Shown here: piece after piece, positions 34,273-43,215 of the stretch
Layout of the letters: each line of letters begins with the position of its first letter
How positions within the stretch are numbered: position 1 is the stretch's first letter
Assembly: GCA_030378105.1 (NCBI GenBank)
Contig: JAUCGL010000016.1
Span: forward strand, 1 to 51,478
DNA: 51,478 bases
Source of the DNA: Candidatus Halobeggiatoa sp. HSG11
GTDB lineage: Bacteria; Pseudomonadota; Gammaproteobacteria; Beggiatoales; Beggiatoaceae
Direction of reading: 5' to 3'
Notes under the pieces: model-generated
What the model was told of the DNA's origin: nothing
Databases searched by the model: none
What the model saw: the letters and a program-made list of their open reading frames with translations, nothing else
Position numbers and translations under genes: made by a program

Positions 34273-34349
34273 TGGTCGGGGCGAGAAGATTTGAACTTCC
34301 GACCCCCACAACCCCATTGTGGTGCGCTACCAGGCTGCGCTACGCCCCG
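34273..34349 (-). tRNA. tRNA-Pro (anticodon GGG)
   Basis: A complete 77-base tRNA on the minus strand with the CCA end encoded. The acceptor stem CGGGGCG pairs with CGCCCCG, followed by A73 and CCA. The D arm is GCGCAGCCTGGTAGCGC. The anticodon stem CCACA/TGTGG encloses the loop ATGGGGT, with anticodon GGG reading CCC and CCU. The T arm contains GTTCAAATC. It forms one border of the accessory island, as tRNA genes often do, but I found no direct repeat of its 3' end. Confidence 0.95.
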
Positions 34350-34476
34350 ACTTGTTAAAAAGCATACTAAAGCTATTGTTATTTGTCAAGTTATATCACT
34401 TCTCAAATAGGTGAGCAATGATATTTACTTTGAAGTTCATTAAGAATTAAGCATTCATAATTAAGAATTACTAAAC

Positions 34477-35448
34477 TCAACTTTGCAAATGACACCAAAC
34501 CAAATGCTTCTCCTCACCAATCACCAGTTCAGGCTCAACAGAACGACATTTTTCCATTGAAACTGGACAACGAGTATGAAAATGACAACCGGTAGGTGGA
34601 TTTAATGGTGAAGGGACATCACCTTCTAACAACTTGTTTTCATGAGCTATATCTGGGTCTGGAATCGGATTAGCAGCAATCAAAGCCTTAGTATAAGGAT
34701 GCTGAGGTGATTTAAACAAAGTTTTTGCTGATGCAACCTCAACCACCTTACCCAAATACATCACCGCAACTCGATCCGCAATATACTGAACCACATTAAG
34801 ATCATGAGAAATAAACAAATAAGCCAGATTATATTCAGCTTGTAAATCACGCAATAAATTAATAATTTGAGCCTGAATGGATACATCCAAAGCTGACACG
34901 GCTTCATCACAAATAATAAACTTAGGATTCAATGCCAACGCCCTTGCTATTCCTATTCGTTGCCGCTGACCACCAGAAAACTCATGTGGATAACGAGAAT
35001 GGTAAGAAGGCGACAGCCCAACTCGATCTAACAACTTACCAAGACGCTGCTCTAATTTAACCCCTCTGGCAATCCCATGAACCTTAAGAGCTTCCCCTAT
35101 TATATTACCTATGGTCATACGCGGATTAAGCGAACTATAAGGGTCTTGAAAAATAACCTGCATACGTTGCCGTATATTACGCAATTCAGACTTATTCATT
35201 GCCAACAGATTATTGCCTTCAAAATGTATCTTACCCGCAGTTGGCTCTAACAGACGCAATAAAACTCGGCCCACAGTTGTTTTGCCACATCCAGATTCAC
35301 CAACCAAGCCAAGAGTTTCACCCGGATAAACCTCAAAAGATATACCATCAACCGCCTTAACCCAACCAGAAATTCGAGATAAAAAACCACTGTGGACAGG
35401 AAAATGTTTTTGTAAATTTTCAGTAGATATAATTGGAATATTTGCCAT
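34477..35448 (-). CDS. oligopeptide/dipeptide ABC transporter ATP-binding protein (OppF/DppF type)
   Basis: A 323-residue ABC ATPase. Walker A is GESGCGKT (about 50-57), the Q-loop lies in [15 protein letters not shown] (about 94-108), the signature is [10 protein letters not shown] (about 151-160), Walker B is [14 protein letters not shown] (about 172-185) and the switch His is in FISHDLN. The C-terminal oligopeptide domain has the iron-sulfur-type cysteines [15 protein letters not shown]. Such proteins pair with an OppD-like ATPase and two permeases to import peptides, nickel or similar solutes; none of these partners is adjacent, so the system is split or the rest lies elsewhere. A lipoprotein gene ends 3 bases upstream, so both may share a transcript. 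Confidence 0.85.
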   Translation of the reverse strand: MANIPIISTENLQKHFPVHSGFLSRISGWVKAVDGISFEVYPGETLGLVGESGCGKTTVGRVLLRLLEPTAGKIHFEGNNLLAMNKSELRNIRQRMQVIFQDPYSSLNPRMTIGNIIGEALKVHGIARGVKLEQRLGKLLDRVGLSPSYHSRYPHEFSGGQRQRIGIARALALNPKFIICDEAVSALDVSIQAQIINLLRDLQAEYNLAYLFISHDLNVVQYIADRVAVMYLGKVVEVASAKTLFKSPQHPYTKALIAANPIPDPDIAHENKLLEGDVPSPLNPPTGCHFHTRCPVSMEKCRSVEPELVIGEEKHLVWCHLQS

Positions 35449-35451
35449 ATT

Positions 35452-35880
35452 CTAACGGATAATATTATCCATACCTAATTCAAAGACATCAGTTCTGTTA
35501 TTAACTTTTACCTTATAAAAACCAGAATATAAACCAGTTACATTAAGCGGGATAACTTCAGCAAATGATTGTTTAACTTTGTTAGAACAAATTTTATCAG
35601 CATGAGGAGCTGTCGTTATTTTCAAAACTAAAGTATTACCATTTTGCTCTTCAGTTATTTGGTCAATAACAGTGCAATTGTCTGGTAAATTACCTCTCGC
35701 TAATACATTTACTTCTATAGGAAATAATTCTGTCATCATAATTTTAATATCATCAACTAATAATATATTGGGATCAGGTTTAGCAATATCTGATACCACA
35801 TGCGAGGCTATTGATTGGTTAGCCGATGATGAACAGCCTACCATAATAAAACTTAATAAAATTACTAATAATCTTAACAT
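35452..35880 (-). CDS. predicted lipoprotein upstream of the ABC ATPase
   Basis: A 142-residue protein with a lipoprotein signal: hydrophobic residues 3-14, then the lipobox MVGCSSS (Cys16). The mature part is a single small domain of mixed charge with two cysteines (NLPDNCTVID and ADKICSNKV) probably bonded to each other; strands LVLKITT and FYKVKVNN are visible. I do not recognise the family with certainty. Its stop is 3 bases before the start of the OppF-like gene, implying cotranscription, but nothing shows that it is the solute-binding subunit, for which it is far too small. Confidence 0.6.
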   Translation of the reverse strand: MLRLLVILLSFIMVGCSSSANQSIASHVVSDIAKPDPNILLVDDIKIMMTELFPIEVNVLARGNLPDNCTVIDQITEEQNGNTLVLKITTAPHADKICSNKVKQSFAEVIPLNVTGLYSGFYKVKVNNRTDVFELGMDNIIR

Positions 35881-36044
35881 ATTTACTCCAAATTAATATT
35901 TATTCCATACCTACATAATAACACTACCTTTAAGTGATGCTAGTTACATGCCTAAAAATATTTCAAATTTTTAAATTAAATGCTGATATTGATTATAACA
36001 GCCAATTAATATTAACATAATAATATTTGCTTCTATTTGAAATT

Positions 36045-36077
36045 TGTTAAGATGTGCCTCGTCACCTCAACACATCC
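36045..36077. repeat. short palindromic repeat (GATGTG/CACATC)
   Basis: TTAAGATGTGCCTCGTCACC followed by TCAACACATCC makes a 6-bp stem and resembles, in inverted form, GGTGTGTTGAGGAACGAAG near 24,890. It lies just after the hemL stop and may double as its terminator. Confidence 0.4.
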
Positions 36078-36092
36078 TACTCCAATCAATAT

Positions 36093-37364
36093 CTATAAAC
36101 CACCTAAAACTGATTTGGCAGCAGCCAAAGTAGCCTCAATATCTTCATCACTATGAGCCGAAGACACAAAACCAGCTTCAAAAGAAGAAGGAGCTAAATA
36201 AATTCCTTTATTCAACATAGCATGGAAAAATTTCTTAAATCTCTCACCATCACAAGCACTTACTTGGTCAAAATTGGTTACTTTATCATCAGAAGTGAAG
36301 AACAAACCAAACATACCGCCAACTGCTACGCCAGTCATAGGAATATTCGCCTCTTTAGCTACAGCCAACATACCACTGACAAATTCTCTGGTTTTAGCAC
36401 CAAGTTCAGTATAAAAATCAGGTTCCGATACAATCTCCAACATAGCCAGCCCAGCCGCCATCGCCACTGGATTACCAGACAAAGTTCCAGCTTGATAAAC
36501 CGCACCCAATGGAGCGATATGCTGCATAATTTCACGCTTACCACCAAATGCACCAACTGGCATTCCGCCACCGATAACCTTGCCTAAAGTAGTCAAATCA
36601 GGAGTCACTTCATAAATAGCCTGAGCTCCACCTAAAGCTACCCGAAAGCCAGTCATCACTTCATCGAAAATTAACACCGTACCATGTTTATCACATACTT
36701 CACGCAACCCTTGCAAGAAGCCGGGAACTGGTGGGACACAATTCATATTACCAGCAATTGGCTCAACGATAATAGCCGCAATTTGAGAACCCATTTCCGC
36801 AAACACAGTTTTAACCTGCTCTATATCATTGTAATTTAAGCTTAAAGTATGCTCCGCTAAAGATGCAGGAACACCGGGACTATTAGGCAAACCCAAAGTC
36901 AAAACTCCAGAACCAGCTTTCACCAGCAAAGAATCAGCATGACCATGATAACAGCCGGTGAACTTAACAATTTTATCCCGACCAGTATAACCACGAGCTA
37001 AACGAATTGCACTCATAGTCGCTTCAGTCCCTGAACTAACCATCCGCACTAATTCGATAGATGGAATTAATTCACATACTTTCTCAGCTATTTGAGTCTC
37101 AATAACAGTTGGGGCTCCAAAACTCAAACCATAAGCCGCCGCTTGTTGAACTGCCGTAACCACCTTTGGATTGGCATGACCAGCAATCATTGGTCCCCAT
37201 GAACCAACATAGTCAATATATTTTTTATTATCAGTATCATATATGTAAGCTGCTTCTGCCCGTTGAATAAATACTGGCTCTCCACCAACTCCTTTGAAAG
37301 CTCGAACAGGTGAATTAACACCACCGGGAATGTATTTTTGTGCAGTAGTTAAATTAGTTGTCAT
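36093..37364 (-). CDS. hemL: glutamate-1-semialdehyde 2,1-aminomutase
   Basis: A 423-residue PLP enzyme that converts glutamate-1-semialdehyde to 5-aminolevulinate in the C5 route of haem synthesis. Motifs: [12 protein letters not shown] (13-24), [18 protein letters not shown] (about 49-66), [16 protein letters not shown] (about 110-125), [30 protein letters not shown] (about 234-243) and the PLP lysine in [18 protein letters not shown]. The length is normal. It supplies precursors for the many haems implied by the multiheme cytochrome. It is transcribed away from thiE/napH only by direction of reading on the same strand, with a repeat-rich gap of 135 bases, so probably from its own promoter. 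Confidence 0.95.
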   Translation of the reverse strand: MTTNLTTAQKYIPGGVNSPVRAFKGVGGEPVFIQRAEAAYIYDTDNKKYIDYVGSWGPMIAGHANPKVVTAVQQAAAYGLSFGAPTVIETQIAEKVCELIPSIELVRMVSSGTEATMSAIRLARGYTGRDKIVKFTGCYHGHADSLLVKAGSGVLTLGLPNSPGVPASLAEHTLSLNYNDIEQVKTVFAEMGSQIAAIIVEPIAGNMNCVPPVPGFLQGLREVCDKHGTVLIFDEVMTGFRVALGGAQAIYEVTPDLTTLGKVIGGGMPVGAFGGKREIMQHIAPLGAVYQAGTLSGNPVAMAAGLAMLEIVSEPDFYTELGAKTREFVSGMLAVAKEANIPMTGVAVGGMFGLFFTSDDKVTNFDQVSACDGERFKKFFHAMLNKGIYLAPSSFEAGFVSSAHSDEDIEATLAAAKSVLGGL

Positions 37365-37399
37365 ATTTGTATTTTAGTATGAAAGTCGAGGGATTTTTT

Positions 37400-37498
37400 T
37401 AATTGTGAATGGTTAATAGTCAATGGTTAATTATTAATGAAAATCAACTGATTGTGAGTTTTTAATTAACAATTAACCATTTATAATTAATAATTGCC
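37400..37498. repeat. AT-rich TTAACCATT/AATGGTTAA repeat cluster
   Basis: GTGAATGGTTAATAGTCAA, AATGGTTAATTATTAATGAA and AATTAACAATTAACCATTTA can fold back on each other. The same motifs occur at 40,842-40,873, 42,397-42,462 and 42,583-42,618, always between genes. It is a low-complexity dispersed palindrome family of unknown role. Confidence 0.6.
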
Positions 37499-37499
37499 T

Positions 37500-38105
37500 T
37501 CAAAACAATTGAGCATATTTTTGAGCAGCAGCAGTGATATCGTCCTGTCCAAATACTCCATTTATCACCGCTAAACAGTCGGCACCAGCCGCTATTAAAT
37601 CACTGCCATTACTTGGAGTTATTCCACCAATGGCAACTATTGGACAGGTTAAATTTTTGCGTGCTTGCTGTAATATACTTATTTCACATGGCGTAGCTTG
37701 TGGCTTAGTTGTTGAACTGAAAAAACTCCCAAATGCCACATAACTTGCTCCTTTGGCAACAGCATCTTGAGCTAGGGAAATCTTATTATAACAAGATATA
37801 CCAATTATTGCTTTTTCTCCCAACATGTTACGGGCTATAGCTAAATCAGAATCTTCCTTGCCAAGATGTACACCATCAGCTTTTATCTGTTGGGCAAGCT
37901 GGATATTATCATTAATAATCAATGGAATTTTATATTTTTGGCACAGTTTCTTAACGGCTATAGCTTGCTCAACATGTTGGTCAGACTGCTTATTTCGATA
38001 TTGAATGATTCTAGCTCCGCCAATAATCGCCAGTTCAACAGAGTGAATAAAATTCGCATCTGAAATAAGCTTGCTGTCAGTTATGGCGTTAAGTCCTTGC
38101 ATCAT
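37500..38105 (-). CDS. thiE: thiamine phosphate synthase
   Basis: A 201-residue TIM-barrel enzyme joining HMP-pyrophosphate and thiazole phosphate to thiamine phosphate. Motifs: LNAITDS (5-11), GGARIIQYRNKQ (about 28-39), LIINDNIQLAQQIKADGVHL (about 62-81), IIGISCYN (about 100-107), ASYVAFGSFFSSTTKPQA (about 120-137) and VAIGGITPSN (about 156-165). The length is normal. The napH stop and the thiE start overlap as TAATG, so translation is coupled to napH, an unusual partner. No TPP riboswitch is expected or seen at this internal position. Confidence 0.9.
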   Translation of the reverse strand: MMQGLNAITDSKLISDANFIHSVELAIIGGARIIQYRNKQSDQHVEQAIAVKKLCQKYKIPLIINDNIQLAQQIKADGVHLGKEDSDLAIARNMLGEKAIIGISCYNKISLAQDAVAKGASYVAFGSFFSSTTKPQATPCEISILQQARKNLTCPIVAIGGITPSNGSDLIAAGADCLAVINGVFGQDDITAAAQKYAQLF

Positions 38106-39085
38106 TAGGTTATATGTGACAGCCCTTTTATTTCAAATTTCAGCGAACTGGTTGGACAGACATCAACACAAGCTCCACATAAAGTACAATCAGTCCCAAT
38201 ATCAACTTCAACATGACCAGCTCGACCTTTCTTAACACATTCCAATACATGCGGAACTTCACATACAACATGGCAAGCTGCATCATGTTGACAACTGGAT
38301 AAATTATAGGTTATTTGAAGAGGTGATAAAGCTCCTGTTAAACCATAGGTTAAGCCCATAGGACAGACATAACGACACCAAGCTCGACGAGAATAAAATA
38401 TTTCAAATAAAAACAAAATAAATATCCATATCATAGCTATTCCTGGCCCATAAATCAAAGCCCGACTTATCATGCCAACTGGATTAATGCTGTTGAATAA
38501 TGAGTAACCTAATCCGAAAGCTAATAAAGAAAATACTATGAAAAAAACTGTACGAACTCCTCTATGAAAAGTATGATCGGTTACAAATTTTTTTATTGCT
38601 AATTTTTGATGGATTTTCTCAGCGATATCAGCTAATAAATGATAAGGACAGACCCAAGAACAGAAAGCCCTACCTCCTAATAAAATCCAAATAATAAATA
38701 CCGTTGCAGTCCCAATAATTAGGTTAATAAACATTACTTTATAAGCAAGCACTACTTGTAAAGCTGAATATAGGTCTGCCATGTGAAAACCTAATACTCG
38801 TGAAGCTATTATTGAACCTTCAAATAGTTGTACATCTACCCAAAAAGACAAAGTAAACAACAGATTAATGGTAATAATTGAAATCCAACGTCTAGTTTGC
38901 CATTTCTTACTGTATTTTCCAGCTTCAGCATCTCTTAATTCTTGCCTAATATGTTCAATTTCTTGTTTGGTTATTTTTTTAGAACGCTTTTGTAAATGTA
39001 TAGTTTGAGCTTCTGGAGTGATTTTCTTAGGTTTTTTAGGAGTTTTACCTAACATCGCCAATAATGAATTTAAATTTCCTTTCAT
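38105..39085 (-). CDS. napH: NapH-type ferredoxin membrane quinol dehydrogenase
   Basis: I place the start at the ATG at 39085, within the ATGA overlap with napG and with GGGAGG just before it, giving 326 residues. A charged cytoplasmic extension of about 65 residues, longer than usual, precedes about four to five membrane segments. The conserved cysteine motifs FCSWVCPYHL (about 146-155) and WCRYVCPMGL (about 240-249) face the cytoplasm in this family. A C-terminal ferredoxin cluster CTLCGACVDVCP (about 301-312) and CEVPHVLECVKKG follow. With NapG it should pass electrons from menaquinol or ubiquinol to periplasmic nitrate reductase or a related acceptor; napA and napB are not in the window. 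Confidence 0.85.
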   Translation of the reverse strand: MKGNLNSLLAMLGKTPKKPKKITPEAQTIHLQKRSKKITKQEIEHIRQELRDAEAGKYSKKWQTRRWISIITINLLFTLSFWVDVQLFEGSIIASRVLGFHMADLYSALQVVLAYKVMFINLIIGTATVFIIWILLGGRAFCSWVCPYHLLADIAEKIHQKLAIKKFVTDHTFHRGVRTVFFIVFSLLAFGLGYSLFNSINPVGMISRALIYGPGIAMIWIFILFLFEIFYSRRAWCRYVCPMGLTYGLTGALSPLQITYNLSSCQHDAACHVVCEVPHVLECVKKGRAGHVEVDIGTDCTLCGACVDVCPTSSLKFEIKGLSHIT

Positions 39086-39816
39086 ACTGCCTCCCAAACT
39101 TTACGCTCATCAATAACAATAACAGTTGGTTCAACTGGACAAATCATTTCACAAACTCCACACCCCACACATGTTTTATGTATAACTGGCAATTTACCGT
39201 TACCGTCAACAACATCTTGTAGTGAAATTGCTCCTTCAATTGGACATTCTCGCACACATAAATCACATAATTCTACATCATATGGATAGTCTCGCACTGG
39301 AATTGGAGTCCAACGATCAATTTCCTCTTGCCGTAGTAAACCGGTAAAATTTGGACCTCTCGCTTGCCCCTTAAAACCTAAACCTAATTTAGCCAAACAA
39401 GCTTCTGGTTTAGCAACTCTAGCCAAACCCATACGAACTTCTTCTTTTTTAGCAATTTTATGACTTAATGAGCCAGTTGGACAAGCTAAAACACATTGCA
39501 CTGCATCACAAGAAAAATCACAGGCTTGCAATCTAGCGTCAATATATGGAACTCCAATTCCCATCCCTTCATCAAGTTCAGCTAAAAATATTGCTTCTAC
39601 CGGACAAACTTGGACACATTGCCCACATTTTATACAAGAAGCTAAAAAGTCTGTTTCTTCTATTGCACCAGGGGGTCGTAATCTTGGTGGTATCAATTTA
39701 GTAACTACTGGCAATAAAGTAGCTAATGAAGCTCCCATAACTCCAACAAATAAACCTATTGTACGCAAAAAACGGCGACGAGATGTTTTATAACGTGGTG
39801 ATGACTTTGATAACAT
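39082..39816 (-). CDS. napG: NapG-type periplasmic ferredoxin
   Basis: A 244-residue iron-sulfur protein with a Tat signal SRRRFLRTIGLFVGVMGAS (12-30). Four [4Fe-4S] motifs follow: CIKCGQCVQVCP (about 61-72), CDFSCDAVQCVLACP (about 98-112), CDLCVRECP (about 191-199) and CVGCGVCEMICP (about 223-234). This is the NapG pattern; the protein docks on NapH in the periplasm and carries electrons from quinol. It overlaps napH by 4 bases (ATGA). The gene is divergent from the nuclease gene, with 78 bases between the starts. Alternative: an electron-transfer module for another periplasmic reductase, since napDABC are absent here. Confidence 0.85.
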   Translation of the reverse strand: MLSKSSPRYKTSRRRFLRTIGLFVGVMGASLATLLPVVTKLIPPRLRPPGAIEETDFLASCIKCGQCVQVCPVEAIFLAELDEGMGIGVPYIDARLQACDFSCDAVQCVLACPTGSLSHKIAKKEEVRMGLARVAKPEACLAKLGLGFKGQARGPNFTGLLRQEEIDRWTPIPVRDYPYDVELCDLCVRECPIEGAISLQDVVDGNGKLPVIHKTCVGCGVCEMICPVEPTVIVIDERKVWEAV

Positions 39817-39894
39817 ATTAATTAAACGTTGTTTTGTGACTAGAGAGTATGTTACACTTAACTTATTGAATTATCTTATACTTAATAAACTGTT

Positions 39895-40452
39895 ATGAAA
39901 AATACTAAATCCTTATTAACCTCAGTTAGACAATTACGCAAACAAAAATACCCTTTAGCATTTATAGTAGTTATTGTGACATTATCGTTAATAATGGATA
40001 ATTGCACTAATATATCATCCAATATACCATATATTAGCTCTGATGAATGTCAAGTATTAAAAATTTATGATGGTGATACTATGACGTTACAATGTCCAGA
40101 TAATCCCAAGAAAACTAAAGTGCGTTTGTATTGTATCGACACTCCAGAAATGAAGCAGAAACCTTGGGGGACTGAAGCCCGTGATCATTTACGTTCAATC
40201 ACTGGTGAAAAAGTTAGTTTGGTGAAAATTGATAAAGATCGTTATGGAAGGATTGTTGGAGAGGTGTATAGTAATAATGTTAATTTAAACTTAGCCCAAG
40301 TCAAAGCTGGTAAAGCTGCTGTATATACAAGATATTGTAAGAAATCTGAATATGAAGTTGCTGAAAAAACTGCTAAACAAGCCAAATTAGGAATATGGTC
40401 TAAATCCGGTTTACATCAAGCTCCATGGAAATGGCGTAAAAGAAAGCGGTAA
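39895..40452 (+). CDS. staphylococcal-nuclease-like (thermonuclease) protein
   Basis: A 185-residue protein with an N-terminal signal anchor (about 19-36) and an SNase OB-fold domain (about 47-175). The motifs are KIYDGDTM (Asp), VRLYCIDTPE with the catalytic Arg and Glu, KIDKDRYGRIVGEVY with the second Arg, and the family end AKLGIWS. All catalytic residues seem present, so it should cut DNA or RNA outside the cytoplasm in a calcium-dependent way. The C-terminus is basic (KWRKRKR). The stop codon touches a 95-bp palindromic repeat. Possible roles are nutrient scavenging or DNA processing during uptake. Confidence 0.85.
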   Translation: MKNTKSLLTSVRQLRKQKYPLAFIVVIVTLSLIMDNCTNISSNIPYISSDECQVLKIYDGDTMTLQCPDNPKKTKVRLYCIDTPEMKQKPWGTEARDHLRSITGEKVSLVKIDKDRYGRIVGEVYSNNVNLNLAQVKAGKAAVYTRYCKKSEYEVAEKTAKQAKLGIWSKSGLHQAPWKWRKRKR

Positions 40453-40546
40453 TATAGTTTTTCAGATAAATAATTTCACAAAAAAACTACGAGGTTTCCA
40501 AAACCTCGCAAGTTTCACACAAATACATCTTAATGAATGTCTATAG
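40452..40546. repeat. 95-bp palindromic element, copy 2
   Basis: It begins ATATAGTTTTTCAGATAAAT and ends TGTCTATAG, exactly as long as copy 1 at 10,417. The central hairpin is CGAGGTTT (40490-40497) with AAACCTCG (40501-40508): different bases from copy 1 but again fully paired. It abuts the stop codon of the nuclease gene. Confidence 0.7.
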
Positions 40547-40727
40547 TCAACAAAAATATGAAGTTTTTTATTACAAATCAGCTTCATATCAAAATGATTT
40601 TCAAACATGTTATAATTGAACAACTGATGTAACGCAAAGGTACTTCTTATCACAATTTTTAATTATGAATTGTTATAAATAAAGTTCTCGTTCCCAACCT
40701 TTTGGTTCACTGTCATTAAGTTAATTT

Positions 40728-40804
40728 TTTGGAGTCCAAAGCGAAGCTTTAGATATATTGACTTATAAATTAAATACAACAAAGCTAACGCTTTGAACTC
40801 CAAA
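40728..40804. repeat. 77-bp MITE-like element with 16-bp terminal inverted repeats
   Basis: TTTGGAGTCCAAAGCG at 40728-40743 and CGCTTTGAACTCCAAA at 40789-40804 are inverted repeats with one mismatch. A truncated copy lies at 28,997. The remainder of 40,547-40,947 contains a CACTGTCATTAAGTTAA fragment shared with 49,176 (near 40,708), an AT-rich TTAACCATT repeat (40,842-40,873) and the gltD leader; no gene is seen. Confidence 0.65.
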
Positions 40805-40947
40805 AACGAAGACATAAGGCATTAAAAGTTATTGAATTTAATAATAATTAACCATTCATAATTAAGAATTGCTATACAGTTATCATTTATTCAATGGATT
40901 ACTTGAGTTAAGAACAAATAATTCAAGATTAAAATAGGAGGCTAAAT

Positions 40948-42393
40948 ATGGGCAAAACCACCGGATTTATGGAAATAGACCGTCAAGATCGTAAATATGC
41001 ATCAATTTTTGAGCGTACTCAGCATTATCAGGAATTTGTTATACCATTGACAGAAGATGAACTAAGTCAACAGGGAGCCAGATGTATGGATTGCGGTATT
41101 CCATATTGTCATAATGGTTGTCCAGTGAACAATATTATTCCAGAATGGAACGATTTAGTTTATCAGCATCAATGGCGTGAAGCTTTAGAAATTTTACATA
41201 GTACGAATAATTTTCCAGAATTTACCGGTCGTATTTGTCCAGCACCCTGTGAGGCCTCATGTACTTTAAATTTAACAGATAATCCAGTAACTATCAAAAC
41301 AATTGAATGTGCTATTGTTGATAAAGGTTGGGAAGAAGGTTGGATTAAACCGCAAATTCCAGAACATCGCACTGGTAAAAAAACTGCTATTGTTGGTTCT
41401 GGACCAGCCGGGCTTGCTTGTGCTCAACAATTAGCTCGTGTCGGCCATGATGTTGTTGTGTATGAAAAAAGTGATCGTATAGGTGGTTTATTGCGTTACG
41501 GTATTCCTAATTTTAAAATGGATAAAACAGTTATTGACCGCCGAATGACACAGTTACAAGCTGAAGGAATAATTTTTAAACCAAATAGCCATATTGGTGT
41601 TAATATCCCAGCTAAACGACTGTTAGAACAATTTGATGCAGTGGTTTTAACCGGCGGTTCCGAAAAACCACGAGATTTAGACACTACACCGGGTAGAGAG
41701 CTAACCGGGATTCATTTTGCAATGGATTTCTTGCCTCAACAGACTAAACGAGTGTTTGGGGATGAAATTAATGCGGAAAAAATTATTTCTGCTAATGGTA
41801 AACATGTTATTGTCATTGGTGGAGGTGATACTGGTTCTGACTGTGTTGGAACCTCAATTCGGCAAGGTGCAATATCAGTAGTTCAATTAGAATTGTTGCC
41901 TAAACCTCCAGAAAAGGAAAATAAAAATTTGACTTGGCCGAATTGGCCACAAAAATTACGCACTTCTTCTTCTCATGAAGAGGGCTGTCAAAGAGAATGG
42001 AGTGTCTCAACTAAGTCTTTCGCTGGTAAAAATGGAAAGATAAATAAAATCAAATTAATTCGAGTTGATTGGCAAAAAGATAATAACGGGCGTTGGCAAA
42101 TGTCAGAAGTTCCGGGTACTGAATTTGAATTGCAAGCTGATTTGATATTTTTAGCAATGGGATTTGTACATCCGATACATACTGGTATGCTTGAAGAATT
42201 GGGAGTTAGCTTAGATGAACGTGGTAATGTTCAGGCTAATAGAGAAAATTACCAAACTTCAATTGATAAGGTATTTGCTGCTGGTGATATGCGGCGTGGT
42301 CAATCCTTAGTTGTACATGCAATTCGGGAAGGTCGTCAAGCTGCAAGAGCCGTAGACCAATATTTAATGGGTAGCTCGGAATTACCTAGATAA
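40948..42393 (+). CDS. gltD: glutamate synthase small subunit
   Basis: A 481-residue flavo-iron-sulfur protein. The N-terminal adrenodoxin-reductase-like cluster domain has [14 protein letters not shown] (about 47-60) and CPAPCEASC (about 96-104). The FAD site is [18 protein letters not shown] (about 150-167), the NADPH site [15 protein letters not shown] (about 290-304), and the C-terminal FAD motif [20 protein letters not shown] (about 439-458). It passes electrons from NADPH to the large subunit GltB, which makes glutamate from glutamine and 2-oxoglutarate. gltB is not adjacent, so the pair is split, or this is a GltD-like subunit for another partner. GGAGG lies 7 bases before the start. 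Confidence 0.9.
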   Translation: MGKTTGFMEIDRQDRKYASIFERTQHYQEFVIPLTEDELSQQGARCMDCGIPYCHNGCPVNNIIPEWNDLVYQHQWREALEILHSTNNFPEFTGRICPAPCEASCTLNLTDNPVTIKTIECAIVDKGWEEGWIKPQIPEHRTGKKTAIVGSGPAGLACAQQLARVGHDVVVYEKSDRIGGLLRYGIPNFKMDKTVIDRRMTQLQAEGIIFKPNSHIGVNIPAKRLLEQFDAVVLTGGSEKPRDLDTTPGRELTGIHFAMDFLPQQTKRVFGDEINAEKIISANGKHVIVIGGGDTGSDCVGTSIRQGAISVVQLELLPKPPEKENKNLTWPNWPQKLRTSSSHEEGCQREWSVSTKSFAGKNGKINKIKLIRVDWQKDNNGRWQMSEVPGTEFELQADLIFLAMGFVHPIHTGMLEELGVSLDERGNVQANRENYQTSIDKVFAAGDMRRGQSLVVHAIREGRQAARAVDQYLMGSSELPR

Positions 42394-42396
42394 TTT

Positions 42397-42618
42397 TTTA
42401 ATTGTGAATGGTTAATGATTAATTGTTAATGAAAATAAAAACCATTGATAATTAATCACTTATCTTGCCGCAGCATTCATTATTCTGAAGGAATTGAATG
42501 TGAATATAGTTTTTCAGATAAATAATTTCATTTAAAACCTCGCGGATTTCGTATGGGTGGAATAAGCTTTCTGCGACAAGTTTAGTTAATCATTTATAAT
42601 TAATAATTAACCATTAAT
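42397..42618. repeat. repeat-filled gap with partial 95-bp element
   Basis: The 239 bases between gltD and the next gene are mostly repeat. TTGTGAATGGTTAATGATTA opens the gap, ATATAGTTTTTCAGATAAAT at 42,504-42,523 starts a third, incomplete copy of the 95-bp element (continuing to 42,530, then AAACCTCGCGG), and TTAATCATTTATAATTAAT closes it. No gene is visible. Confidence 0.6.
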
Positions 42619-42632
42619 AAAAAGGCATAACA

Positions 42633-43205
42633 ATGACTAAAGATGATACAAACGATTATTATAATTATGATATTGAAGATAGACAAGAAAGGCTTGTTCC
42701 AGAAAAACCTTTACCTCCAAGGAAAAAGTTATTTACCGGTTTAGAACAGTTTTTAAGACCAGATGTGCATGGTTTATGGGACTTGTTTAAAGAAAGAGTT
42801 TACACTTTAGCACATGTACCCAAAAGTTATACAGAAAATTTAGCTCATACTCCGGTTCATTATACAACTGCTTTAGCACATATACGCCCACGTTATACGG
42901 AAAATTTAGCTCATACTCCGGTTTACCACTATACGAGTGCTTTAGCACATATACGTCCACGTTATACGGAAAACTTAGCTCATACTCCGGTTCATTATAC
43001 AACTGCTTTAGCAGATATACGCCCACGTTATACGGAAAATTTAGCTCAGACACCTCTTTATTATAAAAGCTCTTTGGCAAGTATACGCCAACGTTATACG
43101 GAGAATTTAGCTCATACTCCAGTTCAAGGGATTGAACCTTTAGTTGATATTCCAGAAAATACTTATATGAATCGCTTAAAACAACGTTATCATTTTGAAT
43201 GGTAG
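42633..43205 (+). CDS. hypothetical protein with 11-residue YT..LAH repeats
   Basis: A 190-residue protein without signal peptide or membrane segment. After an acidic, Tyr-rich start (DYYNYDIEDRQERL), residues about 55-165 consist of nine or so 11-residue units alternating RYTENLAHTPV and HYTTALAHIRP types, with the consensus YT..LAH.P/R. One unit has an extra residue. The C-terminus (YMNRLKQRYHFEW) is unique. I know no such family. It ends 10 bases before aat, so the two are probably cotranscribed. Because of the repeats the opposite strand is also open for 151 codons, which I regard as a by-product. A role in binding or scaffolding is only a guess. Confidence 0.6.
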   Translation: MTKDDTNDYYNYDIEDRQERLVPEKPLPPRKKLFTGLEQFLRPDVHGLWDLFKERVYTLAHVPKSYTENLAHTPVHYTTALAHIRPRYTENLAHTPVYHYTSALAHIRPRYTENLAHTPVHYTTALADIRPRYTENLAQTPLYYKSSLASIRQRYTENLAHTPVQGIEPLVDIPENTYMNRLKQRYHFEW

Positions 43206-43215
43206 TTGTTAACTT

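Noticed and set aside
34273-34349. attB-type integration site at the tRNA-Pro
   Set aside because: No integrase and no direct repeat of the tRNA 3' end were found within the island.
37866-38110. TPP riboswitch for thiE
   Set aside because: thiE overlaps napH by TAATG, leaving no leader, and I see no THI-box motif there.
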